The translations under genes were made by a program, and so were the position numbers. Shown in pieces: positions 49,919-59,429 of a DNA stretch of 63,723 nt (the first letter of the stretch is position 1; each line of letters opens with the position of its first letter). A model generated the notes under the pieces. The model had not been told where the DNA came from. It was given only the letters and a program-made list of their open reading frames with translations, and ran no database searches. The stretch lies in NCBI GenBank assembly GCA_018398765.1, contig JAHBMJ010005835.1, positions 1 to 63,723 of the forward strand, in the 5' to 3' direction. The stretch is from Chromera velia (taxonomy: Eukaryota > Sar > Chromeraceae).

Positions 49919-52241
49919 CCCTCACATCCCTCCTAATCACCGAAGAGGACATCGCCGCAGTAGCATGCCGCCTCCAAGGCAGCGTGGGGCCGTCTGAATT
50001 CGATAGCACACAGCTCCGCACCGCAGTCCTGAGCCTAGGGAGGGAGAGTAGAGAGTTAAGGGAAGAACTCGTAAACTTAGCAATAGAAATAGGGAGGAGG
50101 GTGTTCGAGTGGGACCAGGTGAAGGCACTCATGACATGCTGACTGATCGCACTAGACAAATGCCTGGTAGGAATCGGGGAGGCAATCAGGCGCCTCCTCG
50201 GAAAAGCAGTGATGAAGGAGACTAGAGAGGAAGAACTGCAGGAGGCATGCGGAGCCAATCAGCTGTACAGTGGCCTCATGGGAGTCCTGGAAGGGGGGAT
50301 TCATATAGTGAGGGAGCTCTGGGAGACTCTCACACAGGAAGCCGGCAACAACCCCGAGAAAGCATTTGGAACCCTCCTAATAGACGCCGAAAACGCCTTC
50401 AACGCAGCAAATCACATAACGGGGCTGTGGAATGCCCGCATACTCTGGCCCAGAGTCTCCACATTCCTCTTTAACTGCTATAAGGGGAATGCAGAGCTCT
50501 TCCTAAGAGGAACCTACGGGACCAGCACCATTAGCAGCAGAGGGGGATGGATGCAAGGGGACCCGATGTCGATGGCAGGGTATGCCATCACCATCCTCTC
50601 CCTCGTCCGAGCTCTCCGAAGCAGCGGAAGCGGGCAGACGGAAAGCAAGACACAGTTGGAAGCAAGCGGGAGCAGCCAGGCAGCTAGAGAGAAACAGACA
50701 AGGATGAGGGAGAGCAGACAGACAGACAGAGAGACACAGTCAGAATCGAGTGAGAGCAGCCAGCCGGACAGAGAAAGTCAGACAGGGGCGAGTGAGAGCA
50801 GATAGGCAGACAGCAAGACACAGCTAGGAACGAGTGAGAGCAGCCAGCCGGACAGAGAGAATCAGTCAGGGGCGACTGGGAGCAGACAGGCAGACAGAGA
50901 GAATCGGCCAGAGGCAAGCGAGAGCAGCTAGACAAATAGGGAGAAACAGACAGGGGCGAGAGACAGAAGACAGAAAGCCGAAGAGCACACACCCACCACC
51001 ACAACCACTCATACGCCAAACCAGATAGGAAGAGAGGACAACCCAATACACAAGACAGGTAGACAGGCAGCCGCCTTTTCATCATCTTCAGCTTCCTCCC
51101 CCATTTCATCCTCCCCCTCCTCTCCCTCCCTCTCTTCCCCCTCCCCCTCCTCCTCCTCCTCCTCCTCCTCCTCCTCCTTCTCCTCCTCCCTAGCCTTCTC
51201 CCTCCATGCCTCTTCCTCCTCGTCCTCCTCCTCATCCTCCTCCTCCTCTGCCTCCTCCCTCCACTCGTACCACCCCTCAGCTCGCCCACCAGCCCCACCC
51301 CTTGGCAATTCGCATCGCACACTAGATCGTACAGCATCGTCCTCTTCAGCCGCCTCCGCGTTAGCCCAAAATGGAAGCGACTGGTTTTTCACAGCAGACA
51401 GATGGAGTGCAGGGGTGGCAGCCGGAACGGAGAAAAAAAAACAACAACAGCAGGAGCCCGATCCCCCCCAGAGATACTGGCACCAGCTCTGATATACAGA
51501 TGACACGTCCAATACTAGCTGGTTGCGCCAGCTGCGAGCATGGCTGCGTGAGTTAGTCAAGAAGGGGCCTGCGGCAGGGTATGTAGTGGAGGTGGACAGG
51601 TTAATCCTTGCAGTGCTCCAGGGGACCCGCAATTTCTGCAGATTCTGAAAGCCAAGGAGATTTTTGCAGAGTTTTCCGACCTGCAGATAGTAGAGGGGAC
51701 ACGTCTCCTAGCGGGGCATATAGACATGGACACACACAGAGAGAAATGGGTGCAGGAGAAGGTGAAAGAGTGGGCCGGAAGTGTGGAGAGAGTCGCAACA
51801 GCAGCAGAATTTGCCCCACACGAAGCATACGCAGCCTGTTCCAAATCCCTACAGCATGAATGGAAGTTTGTGATGCGGGTAGTGCCAGGGGCGGGGGGAC
51901 AGATAGGGCAGCTGGAAGGTATGATCAGAGACCGCCTCATCCCCGCCCTGATGAAAGGACGATGGAACGGAGGGCCTCCCACCCAATACGACGTATGGCT
52001 GAGAGACGTTGCCACCCTCCCGGTCCGACTGCTAGGCCTAGGCATCCTCAAACCCACCAAAACAGCGGACAGGGACTATAAGACCTCAGCCACAGCCAGT
52101 GAAGCGATCATAGAGGCCATCCTTTGGGAAGAGGACATAGACGCAGATGAACATAGGAAGAGGGGGCAAAAAGCAAGGGCAGCCCATAAAGAAGCAGTAA
52201 AAGAAGTAGTAGAGAAGGAGTGCGAGACGTTAGGCAGCTAG
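49919..52241 (+). pseudogene. Reverse transcriptase, palm split by a low-complexity insert
   Basis: In one frame (49915 onward) come an N-terminal region (LITEEDIAAVACRLQGSVGP), the first RT block (LIALDKCLVGIGEAIRRLL), ACGANQLYSGLMGVLEGGIH, motif A (LLIDAENAFNAANH, about 50380-50420) and motif B (GGWMQGDPMSMAGYAI, about 50545-50590). About 280 codons of Ser/Glu/Gln repeats follow (50620-51465), and then in the same frame motif C (YTDD, 51493-51504) and GPAAGYVVEVDR. A frameshift near 51640 leads to the thumb-like part (WVQEKVKEWAGSVERVATAA, then LPVRLLGLGILKP), ending with TAG at 52239. Stops at 50140, 50803, 50929 and 51490 inactivate it. The family is a non-LTR-like RT found in protist and invertebrate repeats. 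Confidence 0.85.
50620..51465 (+). repeat. In-frame repeat tract inside the RT
   Basis: 50640-50960 is a degenerate tandem repeat of roughly 60 bp coding for ESSQPDRESQTGAS-like units. 51078-51260 is a (TCC)n/(CTC)n tract coding for poly-Ser. The whole tract keeps the RT reading frame, apart from two TAG codons at 50803 and 50929 that fit CAG-to-TAG changes. Confidence 0.85.
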
Positions 52242-52343
52242 TCAGGGCAGGCAGCCAGTGAGGACCAGTGTGAGGAAGTCAGGCAGTCAAAAGAAAAGAG
52301 GCAGTCAGAATGGCTGACGGCCACCTCCCTGAAGGAACACGGA

Positions 52344-53054
52344 ATGAATCTCAGCCCAGACGAATTCCGGGATGCAATGACAATCCGATATCAGGGGAGG
52401 GTAAGGGGGGAGAAGAGCAGATATGAGGGATGTGGGGGAAGGTGGAGTCTGCAACACGCCCTTAACTGCCCAGTAGGGGGACTGCCTATGCTGCGATATG
52501 ACGAAGTTAACCGTACGTGGGCGAGTCTAGCAGTGGAAGCATACTTTGTGGGAGCGGTCCATGTAAAGGAGCCAATCATTAGGGAGGAAGGGGAGGTGCA
52601 AGGATGTCCGGCGCTAAGGGGGGATTTCCAAGTCCGGGGGGCCTATGCTCCACAAAGGCTGGCAATTTTTGATACCAGGGTGATAAACCCACACGCCGCC
52701 TCGAGGGAGAAGGTGACCTGGACTCAAACCCTCAAAGCAGCAGCAGCAGCAGAAGAAAAAAAGAGGAAACATGGGCAGGTAAGCGCGGACAGAGGGTACG
52801 ACTTCATCCCACTCGTGAGTGCAGTCGACGGGACGATGGAGGGGGAGGCAAAGATGTTCTTGAAGAGGGTGGCAGAGCGATTGAGTAAGAAATGGGGGCA
52901 ACACGTAAGCAAGACGTGCGGCCAGATCCGAGCCCAACTGCAGATTGCCCACCTGAAAGCGGCAAGCGCGTGCATTCGGGGGACCAGAGGAGTGCAAAGG
53001 GAGGGCTGGGAGGAAGGAGGAGTAGGCAGTGCACTGGTCATAACTGAGGGGTAG
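52344..53054 (+). pseudogene. C-terminal Cys/His and nuclease-like domain of the RT element
   Basis: A 236-codon open frame shows [18 protein letters not shown] (a Cys-His-Cys knuckle pattern), [10 protein letters not shown], then [12 protein letters not shown] and [11 protein letters not shown], then [20 protein letters not shown], and finally [18 protein letters not shown]. The HAL-x-C knuckle followed by RGD and FD-x-RV is the C-terminus I associate with this RT family, and could be a restriction-like (PD-(D/E)XK) endonuclease for target cleavage; the nuclease part is inference. It shares the frame of the part after 51640 but follows a stop at 52239. Confidence 0.6.
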
Positions 53055-53220
53055 GAAGTACTTAGTAAATACCGAAAAAGGCATTCGGACGGAGGAGCGT
53101 TAAGTATGAGGTCGCATGAGAGAGAGAGCTAGCAGTAAGAGCAGTAACCAGGATAGAAGGAAGAGACGAAAGACGTATAGGCCAGATGCTAGGAACAAAC
53201 TTTAAGTCAATGCCCTGCCT

Positions 53221-53399
53221 CCTAATTTGATCTTCATATAACACAATTAACCCCCTGAAAAATATTGGTCCATTTGGAGAAATGGGGTAAAATGGGGTAG
53301 AAATGGGGTAAAATGGGGTATCAGAAATTAGGTTACGCCATTTTACCTAGATTTTACCCCATTTCCCCCATTTATTTTTTTTATGTGAAAAACATTATG
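53221..53399 (+). repeat. GGGGTAAAATGGGG repeat, right flank of the RT insertion
   Basis: It continues the interrupted repeat: the duplicated 18-mer, then 'taacacaattaaccccctga' and tandem 'aaatggggtaaaatgggg'. It matches the paralogue at 53929-54040. Confidence 0.75.
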
Positions 53400-53855
53400 C
53401 TAGGGGTGGTCTTTAGATAGATTTTCTTTTAGTCTAGATTTTTTACCGCCTCCAAACTAATATATTGATCTATCTAAAAAATGTAAAAAATCTATAGTAA
53501 AAACGGCCTGAGCATCGGCCTTTCGCAAAATAACCAGCCTCAATTCAACGCTTTGGAGCAGCTAAATTTAACGTTCACCCTACGCTCGCCGGCAGACAAA
53601 GAGTTAACTGGGTGCTCTCTTTATCCTCGTTCATCGCAGGTTTCACAGGCTGAAATCATAGCAGAACATTTCTGTTCTCCCTCTGATACGTGTGCAGGTC
53701 TGTAAGCTCTGCTTAGAGAATCAATAGAAATCTTTATCCCCCCACTGAAAGGTGGGCTGGAGAGGACTTGCCCTGTTTAGATTAGTTAGATTAGTTAGAT
53801 AATTTTTTTTTTTTGAAGATCTAATATAAATAATCTATTTAGCCACCACCCCTAG
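53400..53855. mobile_element. CTAGG-ended element with perfect 8-bp target duplication
   Basis: 456 bp with inverted ends CTAGGGGTGGT (53400-53410) and ACCACCCCTAG (53845-53855), continued by imperfect 'tttagatagat'/'atctattta'. It is flanked by ACATTATG on both sides (53392-53399 and 53856-53863). It contains an internal 'tctatctaaa' inverted repeat and no recognisable gene. CTAGGGGTG plus 8 bp resembles hAT-type ends. Confidence 0.87.
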
Positions 53856-53863
53856 ACATTATG

Positions 53864-54480
53864 AATGGCTTTAAAAGCGTTTGAAATGAGTAGAACAATG
53901 TTAGACGGTTTTTATGAGCTTAATTTGAGCTTTATATGACATAATTAACCTCCAAAAAAATATTGGCTCATTTTGGGAAATTAGGGTGAAATGGGGCCCC
54001 ATTTTGCCCATTTATACCCCAATTTAATAGGGTATAGAGTGAGAATAAGCAAGTGTATACCGATTTTGGAGCTAAACGTAAGTGGTTTCATAAAAGAATT
54101 AGTACAAATTTAGGAAAAATTAGTAAAAAAATAGTAAAAAAAAATAGGAAAAGGCAAAAAAAAAAAGGTTGTAAAAAAAAAAATTAGTACTAAGGTAGCG
54201 CACTAAAAATTTTTGGTAACCCGGTTACGTTAGGCGGGTAACCCCCCCCCCCTCCCCCCTTTTATTATTTAATTTGGTAACCCCCCCCTACCTCCTCCCC
54301 TCTAACCCCCGAGGTTTAGTAAGGGTGATCGATGTAAGGAGAGAGGTGTGTTTTATTAAATCAGATGTTTCATTACCTATAGGTTGACATGAATTGTAAC
54401 TCCGTCTCCCCCCCCCTTCCCCCAAATGTAACTGGGTTATCAAAAAACTTTAGTGCATTGCCCCTAATTTTTTTTAATGA
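53864..54480 (+). repeat. Uninterrupted GGGGTGAAATGGGG repeat plus poly-C/poly-A stretch
   Basis: 53870-54040 is the paralogue of 49845-49918 joined to 53239-53350, without the RT insert. Beyond 54040 are A-rich and C-rich low-complexity tracts (for example 54241-54262). No gene seen. Confidence 0.7.
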
Positions 54481-54710
54481 ACCCTAACTTTTGTTTTATC
54501 TTGTAAATGGCTTTGAAACTTTATGAACATGATTCTCTATCATAGATAAGCATGTGTATAGCAATTTTAAAAGCTCGACAATTTTTTTTCCTAAAAAAAA
54601 AATGGTACTAAATTTTTGTTAAAAATGAAAAAATTAGTAACAAATTGACTTTTCTCAAAATCTTTACTAATTTTTTTTACCAACTTTTATAGGGCAGCGC
54701 CTTTGGCGCA
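54475..54710 (-). repeat. Right arm of an inverted repeat pair
   Basis: It is approximately the reverse complement of 48376-48640, running from 'tgaaccctaac' to 'cttttatagggc'. The pair encloses the whole nested island (about 6.3 kb). Confidence 0.6.
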
Positions 54711-55029
54711 GGACAAATTTTGGCAATTCATTTAAATTCATTAAATATAAAACCATTTAAAACTATTCAAAATAAGTTTGCAACTACAACTATCTATAAC
54801 TTAAAAATTGAAAATATGTGATAAAATAGGTAATAAAACTTATATAAAGCTCATATAGGGTTAATACCCAAGCCTACTTACTCTTCAATCCAATTCACTA
54901 GCTAATTCAATTATACCTCCCTAACACTACAAACCACTTGAATTTTTTTTCACTCTGGCGGATAGAGTTGAAAGTCCGTGCCACAGGCGTGGACCATATC
55001 TTGAAAGTCTATGCCACAGGCGCGGACTA
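54711..55029. repeat. AT-rich spacer with hairpin satellite monomers
   Basis: 54711-54950 is AT-rich with nothing recognised. 54960-55029 holds two monomers of the GTCCGTGCCACAGGCGTGGAC/TTGAAAGTC type, the sequence into which the LTR element at 55030 is inserted. Confidence 0.6.
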
Positions 55030-55284
55030 CACTACGGAGTGTGGTGCAGTGGCTAGCTTGTTGTACGGGGCTCATATGGTTTAAGAAGTTCTGTCATACA
55101 AGGTTCTTACTTCTAGGTACTCCCTTACAGACTTTCATACAAAGGCTTGACTCACTGCTGACTGCATGTATGCGCGTAGCTTAATTGCATGGATGCAAAT
55201 GCACTCGAACTGCGCGCATCTCGATATGGCCTGACATGCTGCTTCGCGTACCATTGCACGGCTGGCTAGCCTTACAATGTTACG
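55030..55284 (-). repeat. 3' LTR of the minus-strand element
   Basis: It runs cactacggagtgtggtgcag... to ...cttacaatgttacg on the plus strand. It is equal in length to the partner at 57851-58105, with scattered transitions. Confidence 0.8.
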
Positions 55285-55429
55285 TGCCACCTCCGGCCCC
55301 CCTGAAGCCACGTCCACGCTGGCTTACCCAGAGAACGCAAGGGAATTTTCTAATATAACTCTTTAGAGCAATGGAGTGGTGATCATTGATTAGATCATCG
55401 CATTCCCTCACTTGCAGCGTCATAGGAAA

Positions 55430-56132
55430 TCAAAGAACGCTTTTCTTCTCTTCTCTTTTCTTTTCTTTCATTTCTCTCATTTTTGATTTTAGAATTTCCT
55501 TTACAGTCTTTCCTGTGGCTCTTCTTCTCTTTCGCATTGTCAACTCATAGTCCACTTCAATTAACCCATCACAACTCACAACCACCCTCCGTACTGACTT
55601 TACCATTATGGTACACCCAGTGTACATTCCCCCTCCCCCTTCAAGGCCGCGTCCACGCTCGATCAAAGGGAGTGAGATGTGCACAAGAACAACAACAGAG
55701 AAAAAAAATTCAGACGAAAAAGGATGGAAAACATACATCGGCACACAATGGTTCTTTCGTTCACGGAGTCCACTAGATGCCATAGTACTGCATGTCCCAA
55801 TCGGTTGGCCCCACAATCACCCCTATCCCTCTGCCAACTGTTTCATCCGATTCTCTTCCAGCTTGGTGCCGCTGTTCTAATGGAGATTGTGGACTGATAG
55901 AAGGCTGCAGTGAGGTGTGGGCGGTCCGCACGCTCCTCATCTGCCACACTGCAGGTCTCACTTCTGGCATACACGGCATCACACTCCCTCCACTTCCATA
56001 TATCTCCCTATAAAATGTCTTTCCTGTCTGTCCACACCCACGACGTGCTAAAAATGCATGCCAGTCTGCAGTGCCAATTCCCTGAATATTTGGAATCAAG
56101 TCCTCCCTTCCCAACCGAAAACGAAAAGACAC
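55430..56132 (-). other. Downstream open frames of the LTR element, unknown
   Basis: Two overlapping minus-strand frames lie between the main ORF and the 3' LTR. One is 56132-55773 (GREDLIPNIQGIGTADWHAF, then GPTDWDMQYYGI). The other is 55816-55430, ending in a very basic stretch (MRKRRRATGKTVKEILKSKM, then EMKEKKREEKKS). They could be remnants of one longer reading frame broken by a frameshift. I recognise no domain. Confidence 0.3.
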
Positions 56133-56357
56133 ATCCTCCCAATACTCGTGCTACAGCAGATCACGCGGTGGTACAGGCGTCTTCAGCTTTCCGTGAGCTG
56201 CTCACCTCTTCTCTTTTTCTTTGTTCTTCGCCTCCCTTCTCTCTTGTTGATGCCTGGCCTAACAAAACGGTGTCAAACCATCAGATGGGACTGCCGGTTC
56301 CTCTACTCCCTCACTGATTGGAGGTAGAGGAGACCTAGGGTTGTCCGTCTCCTTCTT

Positions 56358-57638
56358 TTACCTCACAGCCAGTATCTCTCTTTCGTGCTTTTCCTGCCTC
56401 TTTCTCTCCTTCTTCTCTTGATGCTTCTGTTTCTGTCTTTCTGCTTTCCCCGGATTCCCACCGTCAAAGTCATTTCCCTGCCTATGTGTCTCCAAACGAT
56501 TGAGCTGCGAAGACGGGCTATGTGGTCTCTCAGACTGGCAGTGGATTTGCTCTCTCAATTCCCAACTCCTAACTCCATACAACGACTCAAACAAGTCCTT
56601 TCCCACACCTCCTTCTTCCTTCCCACACCTTTCGATCCGGCATAGCTCCATTGGAGCGAGCTCATTCATTTGACTATCCCCTCCGGCAGGAGCCATCACA
56701 GGAGAGCTCTGACCGAAATCAAAAGTCGTCCAAGGCATCACAAAGAACATGCCCCCATCGGAATTGATAATCCCACTTCCCTCTTGCACTTCCCACGTCC
56801 CTCTGCCTTCTTTCTGGGACGACTGACTGAAGTCGAACGTCGTGTTTGAAGTTCCAGCGAGTGTGGCTCCCACAGAACTCATAGGAACACTTCCCGCTCG
56901 CACCCCAGACATCTGTACATCTGTTTGTTGCTGCGAGTGATTGGAGACGCCCGACTGCACACAGCCGTGCGGCCTTATGCAAATACCGCCATCGCCCAGT
57001 GTGTCTTCGACCCAACCCACATCCTCCTCTCTCACATAGAATTCAGACTCTGGGGTACCTGGTGGAATAATTCTTCCCTCTCTCTCTGTCCCTTGCTCAG
57101 GCCTCCTCCATTGTTGCGAGTGTCTAGAAGAATTTGAGTGATTGCTGCCAAAACCTCGCCTGCTCGCTTTACCTCTCTCTCCACTTCGATTTGCATTTCC
57201 ATGTGCGCCTGGGGCCTTGTGCATGCCTTCAGAGAAGACGTCTCTGGGCTGCTGGACTTTCTGTTTCCTCCCTCTCCCTGCTGAACCTTTTGGGCAACCA
57301 GCATTACAGTGCTCTGATGATTGCTGAGACTGCGTTTGCTGTACCACTTTTTTCTTCCAGGCCGCCTCTGTCAACCTGCGACTTCTACGAGTTTTCGGTT
57401 TGTCTGTATCGGTGTGTTGGGTCGCATCTCGAACGGTATTCTCCTTTTCAGAAATCCCAGTTGGTGGACAAGATAGCCTACTGGATCCTGTGGACTCCAA
57501 GAGTCGCTCTGCAATCTTAAACCCTTCCTTCAAAAGGCTCTCACCGTTCGCTTGCACTTCTCCGGATGGAATGTCCTTAAATTTTTGAAGTTCACATACA
57601 AGCGAAAGAAAATTTCCGAAACGTTCCCAAATCAACAT
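56358..57638 (-). CDS. Unknown 426-aa hydrophilic protein of the LTR element
   Basis: It is an intact frame from the first ATG (57638) to TAA (56358); the frame is open 15 codons further upstream. It lies about 200 nt after the primer-binding site, the place of gag. The sequence is polar, rich in Ser, Gln, Gly and charged residues: PKTRRSRRLTEAAWKKK near the N-terminus, a twice-repeated motif TTFDFSQSSQ and TTFDFGQSSP in the middle, then MELCRIERCGK and a Lys/Arg/Glu-rich tail (KAERQKQKHQEKKERKRQEK). No zinc knuckle, protease or polymerase motif is visible. A Gag-like RNA-binding structural protein used with enzymes from another element is the likeliest reading, but it is inferred from position only. 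Its openness contrasts with the decayed copia copy nearby. Confidence 0.6.
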   Translation of the reverse strand: MLIWERFGNFLSLVCELQKFKDIPSGEVQANGESLLKEGFKIAERLLESTGSSRLSCPPTGISEKENTVRDATQHTDTDKPKTRRSRRLTEAAWKKKVVQQTQSQQSSEHCNAGCPKGSAGRGRKQKVQQPRDVFSEGMHKAPGAHGNANRSGERGKASRRGFGSNHSNSSRHSQQWRRPEQGTEREGRIIPPGTPESEFYVREEDVGWVEDTLGDGGICIRPHGCVQSGVSNHSQQQTDVQMSGVRAGSVPMSSVGATLAGTSNTTFDFSQSSQKEGRGTWEVQEGSGIINSDGGMFFVMPWTTFDFGQSSPVMAPAGGDSQMNELAPMELCRIERCGKEEGGVGKDLFESLYGVRSWELREQIHCQSERPHSPSSQLNRLETHRQGNDFDGGNPGKAERQKQKHQEKKERKRQEKHEREILAVR

Positions 57639-57837
57639 GACCGACGTGCTACTGAAGACTTCTGAGAACTTTTCACAAGACAAAACAATGAACTCGTACT
57701 TTTTGTTTGTTGCAGTGGTTGCGTGCGTAGTCAGTGCAAGCTGTGTGAAGCTGCAAAGAGACCTCGCACTGTCAGACAGAGAATGTGTTCACGACGCGAG
57801 ATGGACAGTCTGCGAACTCTACTGAGGCTGATCGTTT

Positions 57838-57850
57838 CGCTCTGCTACCA
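57838..57850 (-). other. Primer-binding site (initiator-Met tRNA type)
   Basis: On the minus strand TGGTAGCAGAGCG directly abuts the 5' LTR. It is complementary to a tRNA 3' end of CGCTCTGCTACCA, close to the TGGTATCAGAGC site used by plant copia elements with initiator-Met tRNA. Confidence 0.7.
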
Positions 57851-58105
57851 CGCTATAGAGTGTGGTGCAGTGGCTAGCTTGTTGTACGGGGCTCATATGG
57901 TATAAGAAGTTCGGTCATACAAGGTTCTTACTTCTAGGTACTCCCTTACAGACTTTCATACGAAGGCTTGACTCACTGCTGACTGCATGCATGTGCGTAG
58001 CTTAATTGCATGGATACAAATGCACTCGAACTGCGCGCATCTCGATATGGCCTGACATGCTGCTTCGCATACCGTTGCATGGCTGGCTAGCCTCACAACG
58101 TTATG
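57851..58105 (-). repeat. 5' LTR of the minus-strand element
   Basis: Partner of 55030-55284. On the minus strand it starts CATAACGTTGTGAGG and ends CACACTCTATAGCG. Confidence 0.8.
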
Positions 58106-58240
58106 GACTATGTCTTAAAAATCTACCGTAACGCCGCATGCGCGGACTATATCTTAAAAATCTACGCCGCATGCGCAGACTATGTTTTGAAAGTCTATAC
58201 CAGAAGTGCGGACTATATATTTTGAATCTGAGCTCAATTT
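58106..58240. repeat. Satellite monomers flanking the LTR element
   Basis: Three to four monomers of 'gcatgcgcggactatatctt/aaaaatctac'. They continue the satellite seen on the other side of the element at 54960-55029. Confidence 0.75.
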
Positions 58241-58935
58241 GAAGATATGAGCTCAATCTGAAGATAATATACTTATAACGGTTTGTAATACAACGTATCG
58301 ATGGCCTCTTTTGATCAATTTACAAGGGGCGTGGGGCTCCTAAGGGCTATATTCTGAGTCGCTTTCATGATGGCTTGATCGGCCTCGCTGCACGCGTGGA
58401 TGGACTTGATCCACCGTGCCGCTGATGCGGATGAACTTGAATGTTCTGCTTTTAAGTGACTCGTAGTGTCACGGAGGTGTTTAATTATTTGGTTCTAACC
58501 AGTCTTCATAAGGGACCCTCTGTACCCGTCAAGCTGCTCTCAAGCTTCTTCCAGATATAGTCACTGTGTTTCCATCTGTCCCAACTGCTTGCTGTCGGGG
58601 TCTTACTGAAAGGCAACGGCAAAAAAAAAATACGTTGGCATCGATTCATTCATTTTTGTGTGGTCTCTTCAATCAGTCAATCAATCTTCATCTCACAATA
58701 ATGATTGGGCATAACAAACAAGAGGGCAGACATCCAAAACAACACAGATCTTGAATGAGACGACAGGCAAAAGTCGGCGCCCTATAAGCAAAAGTCGGCG
58801 GCGCACCTTCGGCGTCCTAGGCAAAAGTTGGTCTTGCGTTTTTGGTATAGGACTGAGCAAAAGTCGGGCTTAAAAAATCAAAAGGGTCCTCATGCTGTTT
58901 AAAGTAGCCAGAGGCCAGGGGGCGCCCCCACGTCA
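58241..58935. other. Intergenic, short tandem AAAAGTCGG motif
   Basis: No gene seen. 58765-58870 contains four spaced copies of 'gcaaaagtcgg', related to 48380. Confidence 0.5.
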
Positions 58936-58936
58936 A

Positions 58937-59041
58937 CCCGGCTGCCCGTTAGGGCAGCCGGGGGCCGCCCCCAGCTCGTTTTTGAAATTTTAATGAGCGA
59001 CCTGGGGGCATATATCCCGGGTGCCAGTGAGGGCACCCGGG
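58937..59041. other. Pair of GC-rich perfect hairpins
   Basis: Stem 1: cccggctgccc (58937-58947), loop gtta, gggcagccggg (58952-58962). Stem 2: cccgggtgcc (59016-59025), loop agtgag, ggcacccggg (59032-59041). The two are about 55 bp apart and share the CCCGG-x-TGCC stem design, suggesting a duplicated unit. The role is unknown. Confidence 0.8.
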
Positions 59042-59429
59042 GGCCTGCCCGTCGACGACGTTGCGAAGATCGACCTGGGCCGGGGCGTGCGCGTGAGCGC
59101 GGCTCCATGTGACCCGCGGATGCGGGGCCGATCAGGGCCCACTGCACGCAGCGTTCTACGCAGCGTGTACAATGAAAGACCCCGGCATGCATGATCCACA
59201 TCACACAGACAAAGATATGCAGACAGACAGATGAAAGAACTGTGTCACAGTGTGTTGGTGCTTTTGTGTCAATCCACTAGGACAGGGCAAACGGACAGTA
59301 GGACCGTCTTTCTACAGTGTTGTCTCTTCGTTTTGTGCCGTCTAGGAGCTTTAGAAGCGACCGCATCGACCAGGATGTCAACATGTGCGAACTGAGATTT
59401 GGACGGATTTGGAAAGGTCAGTCACAACT

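Larger units (their letters stand above)
49919..53220 (+). mobile_element. Reverse-transcriptase element, 5'-truncated, with 18-bp target duplication
   Basis: This insert interrupts a repeat whose intact form is at 53864-54040. The flank CCTAATTTGAGCTTCATA (49901-49918) is repeated at 53221-53238 with one change. The insert has no LTRs and no poly-A, and begins inside coding sequence, as expected of a target-primed retrotransposon truncated at its 5' end. Coding is on the plus strand: RT at 49919-52239 and a C-terminal Cys/His plus nuclease-like region at 52344-53054. It is decayed, with four in-frame stops and at least one frameshift. Confidence 0.9.
55030..58105 (-). mobile_element. Non-autonomous LTR element with one long ORF and no polymerase
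   Basis: Two 255-bp direct repeats (55030-55284 and 57851-58105, about 94% alike) bound a 3.1-kb element read on the minus strand. Next to the right repeat, on the minus strand, is TGGTAGCAGAGCG (57850-57838), matching the primer-binding site expected for initiator-Met tRNA. Before the left repeat, on the minus strand, is a purine-rich tract (AGGGGGGCCGGAGGTGG, about 55303-55287). The outer flanks both read GACTA (55025-55029 and 58106-58110), a possible 5-bp target duplication, although GGACTA is also part of the surrounding satellite. No RT, integrase or RNase H is seen. Confidence 0.8.

Noticed and set aside
50684..51337. Minus-strand Arg/Glu-rich frames antisense to the RT insert
   Set aside because: They are shadows of the TCC/CTC tract; the plus-strand frame is continuous with RT motifs on both sides.
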